From assembly GCA_003343805.1 (NCBI GenBank), contig QAKM01000044.1:35029-99028 (forward strand): 64,000 nucleotides of DNA, in the 5' to 3' direction. The position numbers and the translations under genes are program-made. This document shows positions 1 through 7,445 of the stretch, in pieces. The first letter of the stretch is position 1; each line of letters opens with the position of its first letter. The stretch comes from Bacillota bacterium (GTDB lineage: Bacteria; Bacillota; Clostridia; Christensenellales; Borkfalkiaceae). Under the pieces are notes generated by a model. It searched no databases and was not told where the DNA came from. It saw only the letters and a list, made by a program, of their open reading frames with translations.

Positions 1-456
1 GTCGATGTGGGGGAAAGCCAGCTCGATCCTTCGCTTGCGGCCGATCCCCGCGTCGTCGTGATGGACAATACCAATGCCCGCTATCTGACGCGGAAGTCGC
101 TTCCTTTTGCGGTGGACGGGGTCGTGTCCGATCTCAGTTTTATTTCGCTGGAGCTCATCCTGCCGGCCGTTGCGAGGCTTCTCCCTTCGCACGGGAGCGC
201 GTTTTTACTCTTCAAGCCGCAGTTTGAGTGCGGCGGAAGGGGGCTCGGCAAGCGCGGGATCCTCCCCGTTTCCCGTCACAATGCGCTTTTAGATCGCTTC
301 TATGATCTTGCTGCGGCGCTCTCCCTCATGCCGTGCGGAATCGTCAATGCGCCTCTTCGGCCGCAGAAAAATGTGGAGTATGTCGTCTTTCTGGAAAAGG
401 ACGGAACGGCTCTCCCCAAATACCGTTTTTTGGAACAGGCTTCGCATCTCGTTTGA
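1..456 (+). CDS. tlyA: TlyA-family rRNA 2'-O-methyltransferase, C-terminal part
   Basis: The 5' end lies outside the window; the open frame enters at base 1 and stops with TGA at 454-456. About 151 residues remain, matching the C-terminal half of the FtsJ-like methyltransferase domain of TlyA (YqxC) proteins, which 2'-O-methylate 16S/23S rRNA using S-adenosylmethionine. Visible family motifs are VDVG at the start, SDLSFISL after the middle strand, the catalytic-lysine block KPQFE and the terminal KNVEYVVFL. The N-terminal S4 domain would be upstream. The order tlyA-nadK-argR-recN-spoIVB is a standard Bacillota neighbourhood and supports the call. A strong terminator overlaps the stop codon, so nadK is transcribed separately. 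Confidence 0.9.
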   Translation, partial: VDVGESQLDPSLAADPRVVVMDNTNARYLTRKSLPFAVDGVVSDLSFISLELILPAVARLLPSHGSAFLLFKPQFECGGRGLGKRGILPVSRHNALLDRFYDLAAALSLMPCGIVNAPLRPQKNVEYVVFLEKDGTALPKYRFLEQASHLV

Positions 457-469
457 GGTGCGTTTTTTT
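443..469 (+). terminator. Intrinsic terminator overlapping the tlyA stop codon
   Basis: CGCATCTC (443-450) pairs with GAGGTGCG (455-462) around a 4-nt loop and is followed by seven T residues. The tlyA stop codon (454-456) lies within the hairpin. Confidence 0.8.
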
Positions 470-529
470 ATGCCTCCTTGTCGGATGGGTGAAATTATGT
501 AAAATTTCTCGTAATTTTTCCCGAAACTC

Positions 530-558
530 TTGCAATTATAAGTTTTTTCCTGTATAAT
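530..558 (+). promoter_or_regulatory. Vegetative promoter of nadK, leaderless layout
   Basis: TTGCAA (530-535), a 17-nt spacer and TATAAT (553-558). The nadK ATG begins at 567, only 8 nt after the -10 box, so the expected transcription start falls at or within a few bases of the start codon. No Shine-Dalgarno sequence precedes it. Confidence 0.75.
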
Positions 559-566
559 ATCAATCA

Positions 567-1364
567 ATGAAGATCGGTGTTTTATACAATCGGGACCGCG
601 TGAGCGAAGGCTCCTTCCCGGCCATTGCCGAACGCTTTGCCCGCGGCGGCGGGGAGGCGGTGCTCTTTTCTTCTCCGGAGGAGATCAAGGGGGTGGACTG
701 CCTTCTCATCCTCGGCGGCGATGGCACGGTGCTCCGTGCGAGCAAGCCCGCTTCGCTCCACGGCATTCCCATCGTTGCCGTCAATTACGGGACGCTCGGC
801 TTTCTGACGGAGTTCAAGCGCGGAGAGCTGGATGCCGCGGTGGACTTCATCCTATTGGGGAAGCACGTCGTGCAGAAGCGGACTATGCTCGAAGTCGTCT
901 TCCGCGGCAAGAGCACGCATTGCCTCAACGAGCTCGTGCTCTCCCGTCCCGTCTCGCCGGAGGCAGACAGCCGTCTCGTCCGCATCTGCGTGACGATCGA
1001 CGGGAAGGAGGCGGGCGTCTTTTCGGCCGACGGGCTCATCCTGTCTACGCCGACTGGCTCGACGGCCTACTCGCTTTCGGCGGGCGGAAGCGTGATGTCG
1101 CCTGACTGCCGCACGTTTGAACTGACGCCCATCTGTGCCTTTTCGCTCCGGAGCCGCCCCATTGTCTGTTCGGACGGGAGCACGCTCCGCTTTACGGCGG
1201 AACCGCACGGCGGGGGGCTGCTGCTGCACGGGGACGGCGTGTTCCTCGGCGAGCTCGAAAAGGGGGATGAACTCATCGTCCGCCGCTCTTCGCGCGTCGC
1301 CACCTTTTGGGTCAAGGATGAGGGGGATACCTTCCGCCGTCTGACCGAGATCATCAACGGATAA
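567..1364 (+). CDS. nadK: NAD kinase
   Basis: 265-residue ATP/polyphosphate-dependent NAD kinase, the cytosolic enzyme that makes NADP from NAD. The family hallmarks are all present: the GGDGT motif at residues 50-54, NE at 121-122 in NELVLSR, and the conserved TPTGSTAYSLSAGG block at 161-174. The length is normal. It is the first gene after the tlyA terminator and starts a run nadK-argR-recN-spoIVB with short or no gaps (23, 3 and about 44 nt). The ATG at 567 follows a consensus -10 box by 8 nt and has no ribosome-binding site, so translation is probably from a leaderless message. Confidence in function is very high; the start is supported by the start of the family domain. Confidence 0.96.
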   Translation: MKIGVLYNRDRVSEGSFPAIAERFARGGGEAVLFSSPEEIKGVDCLLILGGDGTVLRASKPASLHGIPIVAVNYGTLGFLTEFKRGELDAAVDFILLGKHVVQKRTMLEVVFRGKSTHCLNELVLSRPVSPEADSRLVRICVTIDGKEAGVFSADGLILSTPTGSTAYSLSAGGSVMSPDCRTFELTPICAFSLRSRPIVCSDGSTLRFTAEPHGGGLLLHGDGVFLGELEKGDELIVRRSSRVATFWVKDEGDTFRRLTEIING

Positions 1365-1387
1365 CGAGAATTTTTAGGAGGGGAGCC

Positions 1388-1843
1388 ATGCTCAGAAACG
1401 CAAGACACAATAAGATTTTGGAACTCATCGAGGAAAAGGAGATCGAGACGCAGGAAGAGCTCTGCAAGGAGCTTGCCGCGGCTCATTTTTCCGTAACGCA
1501 GGCTACCGTCTCGCGCGATGTGCGGGAGCTTCGCCTCTTTAAGGTGGCCGGGACAAAGAAGCGGTATCGCTATGCCGCGATCGGCAAGGGGGAAGAGGAG
1601 CTCTCCGACAAGATGCGCTCGCTCTTCCGCGCCGGCATCGAGAGCATCCAGACGGTCGGGAATATCGTCGTCACCAAGACGCTCAATGGAAACGGCGCCA
1701 ATGCGGGCGTCATCATCGATATGCTCAAGTACGAGGAAGTCGTCGGGAGCATCGCGGGGGATGATACCGTCTTTTCTCTCTGCCGGACGGCGGAGGATGC
1801 CGAAGCGGTGCGCGGGCGGCTGGAGCGCCTTGCGGGGAACTGA
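1388..1843 (+). CDS. argR: Arginine repressor ArgR/AhrC
   Basis: 151-residue ArgR-family regulator of arginine biosynthesis and catabolism; the protein is a hexamer that binds ARG boxes with L-arginine as corepressor. The N-terminal winged helix carries the recognition helix QATVSRDVREL (38-48). The C-terminal oligomerisation and arginine-binding domain shows the GSIAGDDTVF segment (120-129) holding the paired Asp residues that contact arginine. A clear Shine-Dalgarno (AGGAGGGG) precedes the ATG by a few bases. The position between nadK and recN is conserved in Bacillota. No arginine biosynthetic gene is in this window, so its targets lie elsewhere. Confidence 0.95.
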   Translation: MLRNARHNKILELIEEKEIETQEELCKELAAAHFSVTQATVSRDVRELRLFKVAGTKKRYRYAAIGKGEEELSDKMRSLFRAGIESIQTVGNIVVTKTLNGNGANAGVIIDMLKYEEVVGSIAGDDTVFSLCRTAEDAEAVRGRLERLAGN

Positions 1844-1846
1844 TCC

Positions 1847-3550
1847 ATGCTGCGCACGCTGTATCTGAAAAATGTTGCCCTGGTCGACGAGGCGGAGATC
1901 GCCTTTTCGGAGGGGCTGAATGTGCTTTCCGGGGAGACGGGTGCGGGCAAGTCGGTCATTCTCGACAGCATCGACTTCGTTCTCGGCGCGAAAGCGGACA
2001 AGGGGATGATCCGTTCGGGACAGAGCGAGTGCTCGGTCCGGGCGGAATTTTCCTGTGACCCGGAACTGCTGCGTCCCGTTTTGGAGGAGCTCGACCTCGA
2101 AGAGAGCGATACGCTGCTCATTGTCCGCCGCCTGAATGCGGACGGGAGGAGTTCTCTGCGCGTCAACGGGTGCCCTATGACGGCGACCATGCTCCGTAAG
2201 CTCACGTCCCGCCTCGTGGACGTCCACGGCCAGAGTGAGCACTTTTTCCTTCTGAAGGAGGCCAATCAGCTCAGATTGCTCGATCAGATCGCGGGAACGA
2301 AGGAGGCAAGGGAGAAGGTCGGCGAACTGCTGAAGGAGCGGCGCGCGCTTCAAGAGAAGCTCTCCTCGCTCGGCGGGGATGAGGGGGAGCGGGAACGCCG
2401 CGCCGATATTCTGCGCTTCCAGATCGAAGAGCTGGAAAACGCTGCGCTCAAAGAGGGCGAAGAGGAGGAGCTGCTTGCCCTCCGCGCCAAGTATCAGAAT
2501 GCCGAAAAGATCCTGGGCGGGCTCAAGACCGTGCGGGATGCCCTTCTTTCGGACGGTGGCGCGGCGGATGCCGTCAATATCGCCCACCGCGGGCTTTTAT
2601 CCATTGTCCGCTATGGTAACTATGATGCGCTCTCCGAGCGGCTGGAAAACGCGCTCGCGGAGCTTGAGGACATCGGGGAAACGGCGGAGTCGCTTGCAGA
2701 GGAACTTGACATCGACGAGCGGGAAGCGGAGCGCGTGGAAAACCGTCTCGACGAGATCCGCTCGCTCAAAAAGAAGTATGGAGGCTCGGTCGAAGAGGCG
2801 CTCTCCTTCCTTGCACGCGCCCGGGAGGAGCTTTCTCTGTTGGAGAACAGCGCCGAGGAGTGCGAGAAACTGCGCGCGCGGCTTGAAAACAATTCCGTGC
2901 TGCTCTATGCGGCCTGCCGGAAGCTCACCGAATTGCGGAATGCGGGGGCAGAGGGCTTTACGGAGCGCGTCGTCGGCGAGCTCAGAACGCTCAATATCCC
3001 GTCTGCCCGGTTCGAGATCGCCTTCGAGCCGTATTCCGAGGAGGACCTTCCCCGTGTCAATTCAGACGGCTTGGACCGCGTCCGCTTTCTCTTTTCGGCG
3101 AATGCGGGCGAACCGCCCAAGGAGCTCGGCAAGATCATCAGCGGCGGCGAGATGAGCCGCTTTATGCTTGCGGTCAAAGCGCAGCTCTCTTCGCTCGGTT
3201 CCATCGGGACGTACATCTTCGATGAGATCGACGCGGGTATCGGCGGAAAGACGGCGCGCGTCGTAGCGGAAAAGTTTTCCGCGATCGCACGATCGACGCA
3301 GATCATCGCCGTCTCACACCTTGCCCAGATCGCAGCGTTTGCCGATCGGGAATTTCTCATTGAAAAGCAGGAAGCGGAGGGGAGGACGTTCTCCCGCATC
3401 CGCCTGCTCGGCGAGGAGGAGCGGCGGGAGGAGCTGGTGCGACTCCTGGGCGGAGACCGAAGTGAATCTGCCCTCCGTCATGCCGACGAGCTGCTGGAGA
3501 GTGCCCGCGCATATAAGTCGGAAACCAACGGAAAGCCGGTCGGGCGGTGA
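1847..3550 (+). CDS. recN: DNA repair protein RecN
   Basis: 567-residue SMC-like ATPase acting early in double-strand break repair. The Walker A motif GETGAGKS is at residues 29-36 in the N-terminal half. A long Glu/Lys/Arg/Leu-rich coiled coil occupies roughly residues 150-370, and the C-terminal half has the ABC signature ISGGEMSRF and the Walker B segment IFDEIDAGIGG. Length and order are normal for RecN. The ATG lies 3 nt after the argR stop, preceded by GGGGA inside argR, so the two are probably translated from one message. I did not find a convincing LexA box directly upstream, so any SOS control must act at a distant promoter. Confidence 0.96.
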   Translation: MLRTLYLKNVALVDEAEIAFSEGLNVLSGETGAGKSVILDSIDFVLGAKADKGMIRSGQSECSVRAEFSCDPELLRPVLEELDLEESDTLLIVRRLNADGRSSLRVNGCPMTATMLRKLTSRLVDVHGQSEHFFLLKEANQLRLLDQIAGTKEAREKVGELLKERRALQEKLSSLGGDEGERERRADILRFQIEELENAALKEGEEEELLALRAKYQNAEKILGGLKTVRDALLSDGGAADAVNIAHRGLLSIVRYGNYDALSERLENALAELEDIGETAESLAEELDIDEREAERVENRLDEIRSLKKKYGGSVEEALSFLARAREELSLLENSAEECEKLRARLENNSVLLYAACRKLTELRNAGAEGFTERVVGELRTLNIPSARFEIAFEPYSEEDLPRVNSDGLDRVRFLFSANAGEPPKELGKIISGGEMSRFMLAVKAQLSSLGSIGTYIFDEIDAGIGGKTARVVAEKFSAIARSTQIIAVSHLAQIAAFADREFLIEKQEAEGRTFSRIRLLGEEERREELVRLLGGDRSESALRHADELLESARAYKSETNGKPVGR

Positions 3551-3594
3551 ATATTCTTAAAAAGCCTGCGCAAAGTAACCTCATGGGAGGGCTT

Positions 3595-4641
3595 ATGCGC
3601 AGGCTGAATTTTATTAAGAACACATCGCGTCCGCGGCGGGCGGCCTTGGGGGTGCTTGTCCTGGCGGCAGTCATATCGGTGACGTCGGGGCAGCAGCTCG
3701 AGGCGGATGCGGCAACAGAATATTATATCGGAGGCATGGCGGCGGGGTTTGCGCTCCCGGCGGGCGGTGCGGAGATCGTGGAGCTGAACTCGGTCGCGGG
3801 TGACGGGGAAACGCGCCGTCCGGCGGAGGAAGCGGGGATGCGTGCAGGCGACCTCATCTGCGCGGCGGACGGCGCTGCCATTGACAGCATTGCCGGGCTG
3901 AATGCCGCTCTGGAGAAGTGCGGCGGAAAGAGCATCCGTTTTACCGTGCTGAGGGACGGGGAGAGACTGCAGGTTTCCGTGCAGCCGCTTCTGGATGCCA
4001 AGACGGGGAAGTGGAAGATCGGCGTGCTCATCCGCGATACGCTGTCGGGGATCGGCACGATCACATATATCGAAAAAGGGTCCCTTCACTTCGGCGCTTT
4101 GGGGCACGGGATCGGGGAGGGGGCCTCCCCCGACATGACGGGCGCCAAGGTGTTTGCGTGCAGCGTGATCGGCGTCAATAAGGGGACGCGGGGGCGGGCC
4201 GGGGAGCTGAAGGGGCTCTTTCATCATGAAACCACGATCGCCCGTGCAGAGCTCTTCTGCGGCACGGGCCTTTTCGGTACGTTTGAAAGCGGCTACGATC
4301 TGTCGGCTTGCCGGACGGCGGAGATCGCTCCCGTCTCCGAGGCGGTCATTGGGAAGGCGGTCATCTATTCGACGGTGGACGGAAGGGAATCGAAGCCGTA
4401 CGAGATCGCCATCGCCAAGGTGGATGCCAACGATCGGGACAACAAGAATTTTGTCATCAAGGTGACGGACGAGGCGCTCATCGCGGAGACGGGCGGCATC
4501 GTGCAGGGAATGAGCGGCAGCCCCATTCTGCAGAACGGAAAGCTCATCGGTGCGGTGACGCACGTCTTTTTGAACGACCCCACGCGGGGGTACGGCATCT
4601 CCATCGAGCGCATGATGACGGGGGAGCGCGAGCGCCGCTGA
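3595..4641 (+). CDS. spoIVB: SpoIVB family serine peptidase (stage IV sporulation)
   Basis: 348-residue S55-family peptidase. In Bacillus, SpoIVB is secreted from the forespore and cleaves SpoIVFA to trigger pro-sigma-K processing. Residues 15-32 form one membrane or signal segment, a PDZ domain covers about 60-130, and the peptidase domain follows with His171 (GALGHGI), Asp292 and Ser307 (GMSGSP), spaced as in the B. subtilis triad. I chose the ATG at 3595 because GGGAGGG sits just upstream; an in-frame GTG at 3547, overlapping the recN stop, would add 16 residues. A TGAATA...CAAAGTA pair in 3547-3580 weakly resembles a forespore sigma-G promoter. spo0A, the usual next gene, is absent. Confidence 0.93.
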   Translation: MRRLNFIKNTSRPRRAALGVLVLAAVISVTSGQQLEADAATEYYIGGMAAGFALPAGGAEIVELNSVAGDGETRRPAEEAGMRAGDLICAADGAAIDSIAGLNAALEKCGGKSIRFTVLRDGERLQVSVQPLLDAKTGKWKIGVLIRDTLSGIGTITYIEKGSLHFGALGHGIGEGASPDMTGAKVFACSVIGVNKGTRGRAGELKGLFHHETTIARAELFCGTGLFGTFESGYDLSACRTAEIAPVSEAVIGKAVIYSTVDGRESKPYEIAIAKVDANDRDNKNFVIKVTDEALIAETGGIVQGMSGSPILQNGKLIGAVTHVFLNDPTRGYGISIERMMTGERERR

Positions 4642-4680
4642 ACCGTCGATATTTTTCGGGAAACTGCGCAAACTGGTTGT

Positions 4681-5820
4681 ATGAAAAAATGGATGATCGT
4701 GGCGGCGGCGCTTGCGCTGGCGGTGCCGGCCTGCCTGGGAAATGCAGTTGAAAGGGAAGAGAACGGCGCAAAGGCGGCGTATGTGTGCGAGGCGGAGAGC
4801 GGCACGGCAGTTGCGGCGCGGCACGAGACCGAGCGCCTGCCCATTGCAAGTATGTGTAAGATCATGACGCTGCTCCTCGCCTTTGAGGCGGCGGACGCGG
4901 GGGAATTATCGTTGGAGGAATCGGTCGTGGTGAGCGAACACGCGGCGGGGATGGGAGGTTCGCAGGTCTTTCTCGATTCGGGGCTCTCCTATCCCGCCGG
5001 CGAGCTCCTGAAGAGCATCGCCGTCTGTTCGGCGAATGATTCCTGTGTGGCGATCTCCGAACGCATCGCGGGCAGCGAGGAGGCCTTTGTGGAGCGCATG
5101 AACGAACGGGCGAGGGAACTCGGTGCGGAGGACACGCTGTTTGCGAACTGTACGGGCCTCCCGCGGGAACCGCAGTATTCCTGTGCGAAGGATGTTGCGC
5201 TCATGTTGCGGGAGCTTTTAAAGCATGAGCCGTTCTTTGATTATGCGGGCATCCGCCTGGAGGACTTCCGTCATCCGGACGGAAGAGTGACGACCATGAC
5301 GAATACCAACAAATTGCTGCGCAAACTGGAGGGATGCGACGGCGGCAAGACGGGATTTACGCAGGAGGCGGGGTTCTGTCTTGCGGCGACGGCAAAGCGC
5401 GGGGAGACACGCCTTGTCTGCGTCGTCATCGGTGCGGAAAGTTCGGATGCGCGTTTTGAATGTACGGCAAGGCTCCTGAACGAAACGTTTGCAACGCATG
5501 AACGGCGCGTCGTTGCGGCGGCGGATCGGCCGATGGAGAATGCGCTTGCCGTGAAGGGCAGTCGCTCCGACCGTATCGGATACGCACCTGAGCGTTCGAT
5601 GGGGATCTTTGTGAAAAAGGGAGAGAAAGCGGATGTCCGTACCGAGCTGATCCTTCCCGCAGGCGTTCGCGCACCCGTTATGCGCGGAGACCGCGTAGGG
5701 GAGATCGTCCTGTATCTAGGCGGCGTGGAGGTGGACCGATGCGCTCTGATCAGTCTGGACGATGCACCGCGCTATAGCTACGGCGAAGCCTTTCTGGAGG
5801 GAGCACATCTTTGGAATTGA
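4681..5820 (+). CDS. D-alanyl-D-alanine carboxypeptidase, DacF/PBP5-like
   Basis: 379-residue low-molecular-weight penicillin-binding protein that trims the terminal D-Ala of peptidoglycan stem peptides outside the membrane. Residues 1-22 are a signal peptide. The three serine-peptidase motifs are present: SMCK with Ser57 and Lys60, SAN at 117-119, and KTG at 223-225, followed by a C-terminal beta domain. In sporulating relatives DacF adjusts cortex cross-linking in the forespore, which would suit the position after spoIVB, but that role is inferred from context. No strong ribosome-binding site precedes the ATG. An efficient terminator follows. A second paralogue is encoded at 28940-29761. 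Confidence 0.9.
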   Translation: MKKWMIVAAALALAVPACLGNAVEREENGAKAAYVCEAESGTAVAARHETERLPIASMCKIMTLLLAFEAADAGELSLEESVVVSEHAAGMGGSQVFLDSGLSYPAGELLKSIAVCSANDSCVAISERIAGSEEAFVERMNERARELGAEDTLFANCTGLPREPQYSCAKDVALMLRELLKHEPFFDYAGIRLEDFRHPDGRVTTMTNTNKLLRKLEGCDGGKTGFTQEAGFCLAATAKRGETRLVCVVIGAESSDARFECTARLLNETFATHERRVVAAADRPMENALAVKGSRSDRIGYAPERSMGIFVKKGEKADVRTELILPAGVRAPVMRGDRVGEIVLYLGGVEVDRCALISLDDAPRYSYGEAFLEGAHLWN

Positions 5821-5900
5821 GCGATTTGCGAAGTACTATGCCAGGCATAATACAAGGCATTGCCTTGCAGGATTCAAATAAATGTCTGTTTTTGATTGTA

Positions 5901-5929
5901 AAGCCCGCGGGGATGACCTGCGGGTTTTT
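5901..5929 (+). terminator. Intrinsic terminator after the dacF-like gene
   Basis: CCCGCGGG and CCTGCGGG pair (one G-T) around GATGA, followed by TTTTT. It separates the sporulation-linked block from lysA. Confidence 0.8.
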
Positions 5930-5930
5930 C

Positions 5931-5960
5931 TTGACGGGAACGGGAGATTTGTGCTATAAT
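5931..5960 (+). promoter_or_regulatory. Promoter of lysA
   Basis: TTGACG (5931-5936), an 18-nt spacer and TATAAT (5955-5960), immediately after the upstream terminator and 30 nt before the lysA ATG. Confidence 0.75.
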
Positions 5961-5990
5961 TTGCGCAGCAACGAAGGAAGGAACAGACAA

Positions 5991-7319
5991 ATGAATACGA
6001 GAGATACTCTGAAGGTAAATTCGGTCGGACATCTTGAGATCGGGGGCGCGGACTGCGTGGATCTTGCACGCGAGTTCGGAACGCCGCTCTACGTCTTTGA
6101 CGAGGCCTATATCCGCAACATGATGCGGCTGTACCGCGATACGATCGCAGAAGAATACGGCGGGAACGGGCTTGTTCTGTACGCCAGCAAGGCGTTTTCC
6201 TGCAAGGCGATGTATGCGATCGCAAAACAGGAGAAGATAGGCGTCGACGTCGTTTCGGGCGGAGAGCTCTACACGGCGCTTTCGGCGGGTTTTCCTGCGG
6301 AAAAGATCTATCTGCACGGCAACAACAAACTGCCGAAGGAGCGGGCGGAAGCGCTCGATGCCGGCATCGGCGGCATCGTCGTGGATGCCTATTCCGAGGC
6401 GGACGCGCTCGACGAGGAGGCGGCTGCACGCAATATGGTGCAGGACGTCCTCATCCGCGTCAATCCCGGCGTGGAGGCGCACACGCACGCCTATGTGCAG
6501 ACGGCGACGCCCGACAGTAAGTTTGGGTTCTCCGTCGCGGACGGTGCGGCGCTGGCGATGACCCGCCACGTTCTTGCCCAAAAGCATCTCCGCCTCCGCG
6601 GGTTCCACTGCCACATCGGCTCGCAGATCTTTGAAAAACAGTCCTTTGTTCTGGCGGCCGAAAAAATGTGCGCTTTCATCTCATCGGTCAGGGCGGAGAC
6701 GGGCTTTGAGGCGGATACTCTCAACCTGGGCGGAGGGTTCGGCATCTGGTACACGGATGAGGACGCAAAGCTTCCCGTTGACGGCTACCGCGGGTATCTT
6801 TCTGCTCTCATTTCCGCCGTAAAGAAGGGGTGCGGGGAGCTTGGGCTGAAGGAGCCCTTTCTTCTCATCGAGCCCGGCCGCTCCATCGTGGGGGAAGCGG
6901 GCATCACGCTTTACACCGTGGGTGCCATCAAGGAGATCCCCGGCATCCGCAAATACCTTGCCGTGGACGGCGGGATGTTCGACAACCCCCGGTACTGTCT
7001 CTATCAGTCCAAGTACACGGCGGTGCTTGCAAATCGTGCCTCGGAGCAGCCGACGGAGCGCGTCGCCATCGCCGGTAAGTGCTGCGAAAGCGGCGATCTC
7101 ATCGGCATCGACTTCAACCTCCCCAAGGCAAAGGAGGGGGATCTGATCGCCGTGCTCTCGACGGGCGCCTACAACTATTCGATGGCGAGCAATTATAACC
7201 GCAATGCGATCCCGCCCGCCGTGCTCGTCAAGGACGGCAAAGCGCGCTGTATCATCAAGCCGCAGACCTATGAGGACATCACCCGAAACGATGTCCTTCC
7301 CGAGGATCTGCTTTCCTGA
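5991..7319 (+). CDS. lysA: Diaminopimelate decarboxylase
   Basis: 442-residue PLP-dependent decarboxylase that converts meso-diaminopimelate to L-lysine in the cytosol. The PLP lysine is Lys67 in YASKAFS. The glycine-rich phosphate-binding segment LGGGFGIWY and the CCESGD block that contributes to the active site across the dimer are both present. Length is normal. The frame is open further upstream, but the ATG at 5991 has the only ribosome-binding site (GAAGGAA), lies behind a consensus promoter and starts where the family starts, so the upstream extension is rejected. It is transcribed alone, between two terminators. dapL and dapF, earlier pathway steps, are in this window near 49-52 kb. 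Confidence 0.95.
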   Translation: MNTRDTLKVNSVGHLEIGGADCVDLAREFGTPLYVFDEAYIRNMMRLYRDTIAEEYGGNGLVLYASKAFSCKAMYAIAKQEKIGVDVVSGGELYTALSAGFPAEKIYLHGNNKLPKERAEALDAGIGGIVVDAYSEADALDEEAAARNMVQDVLIRVNPGVEAHTHAYVQTATPDSKFGFSVADGAALAMTRHVLAQKHLRLRGFHCHIGSQIFEKQSFVLAAEKMCAFISSVRAETGFEADTLNLGGGFGIWYTDEDAKLPVDGYRGYLSALISAVKKGCGELGLKEPFLLIEPGRSIVGEAGITLYTVGAIKEIPGIRKYLAVDGGMFDNPRYCLYQSKYTAVLANRASEQPTERVAIAGKCCESGDLIGIDFNLPKAKEGDLIAVLSTGAYNYSMASNYNRNAIPPAVLVKDGKARCIIKPQTYEDITRNDVLPEDLLS

Positions 7320-7340
7320 AAAAAATTGCAATTCTTTCCG

Positions 7341-7366
7341 AAAGCCCGTTTGAGAACGGGCTTTTT
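7341..7366 (+). terminator. Intrinsic terminator after lysA
   Basis: AAAGCCCGTT, loop TGAG, AACGGGCTTT and a short T run form a near-perfect hairpin 22 nt after the lysA stop. Confidence 0.85.
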
Positions 7367-7397
7367 GCGTTTATAAATACGTTGACAAATTTTACTG

Positions 7398-7433
7398 CCG
7401 CTTCGGCGCACGGCGCTTCGGCGGCTCTTAAGG
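7398..7433 (+). promoter_or_regulatory. Structured leader element upstream of htpG
   Basis: GCCGC and GCGGC flank two TTCG boxes and two GCGC boxes in mirror order (GCCGC-TTCG-GCGC-ACG-GCGC-TTCG-GCGGC). The RNA can fold as one hairpin with a symmetric TTCG/TTCG internal loop, or as two small UUCG hairpins. It lies just before the AAGGAG ribosome-binding site of htpG. Function unknown; no CIRCE element was seen. Confidence 0.45.
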
Positions 7434-7445
7434 AGCACTACGGTT

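Noticed and set aside
1067-2587. Minus-strand open frame opposite nadK, argR and recN
   Set aside because: Crosses three well-supported genes on the other strand and has no start signal.
5811-5990. 60-residue N-terminal extension of lysA
   Set aside because: It would run through a terminator and the lysA promoter.
7367-7445. CIRCE heat-shock operator before htpG
   Set aside because: No TTAGCACTC-N9-GAGTGCTAA or close variant is present.
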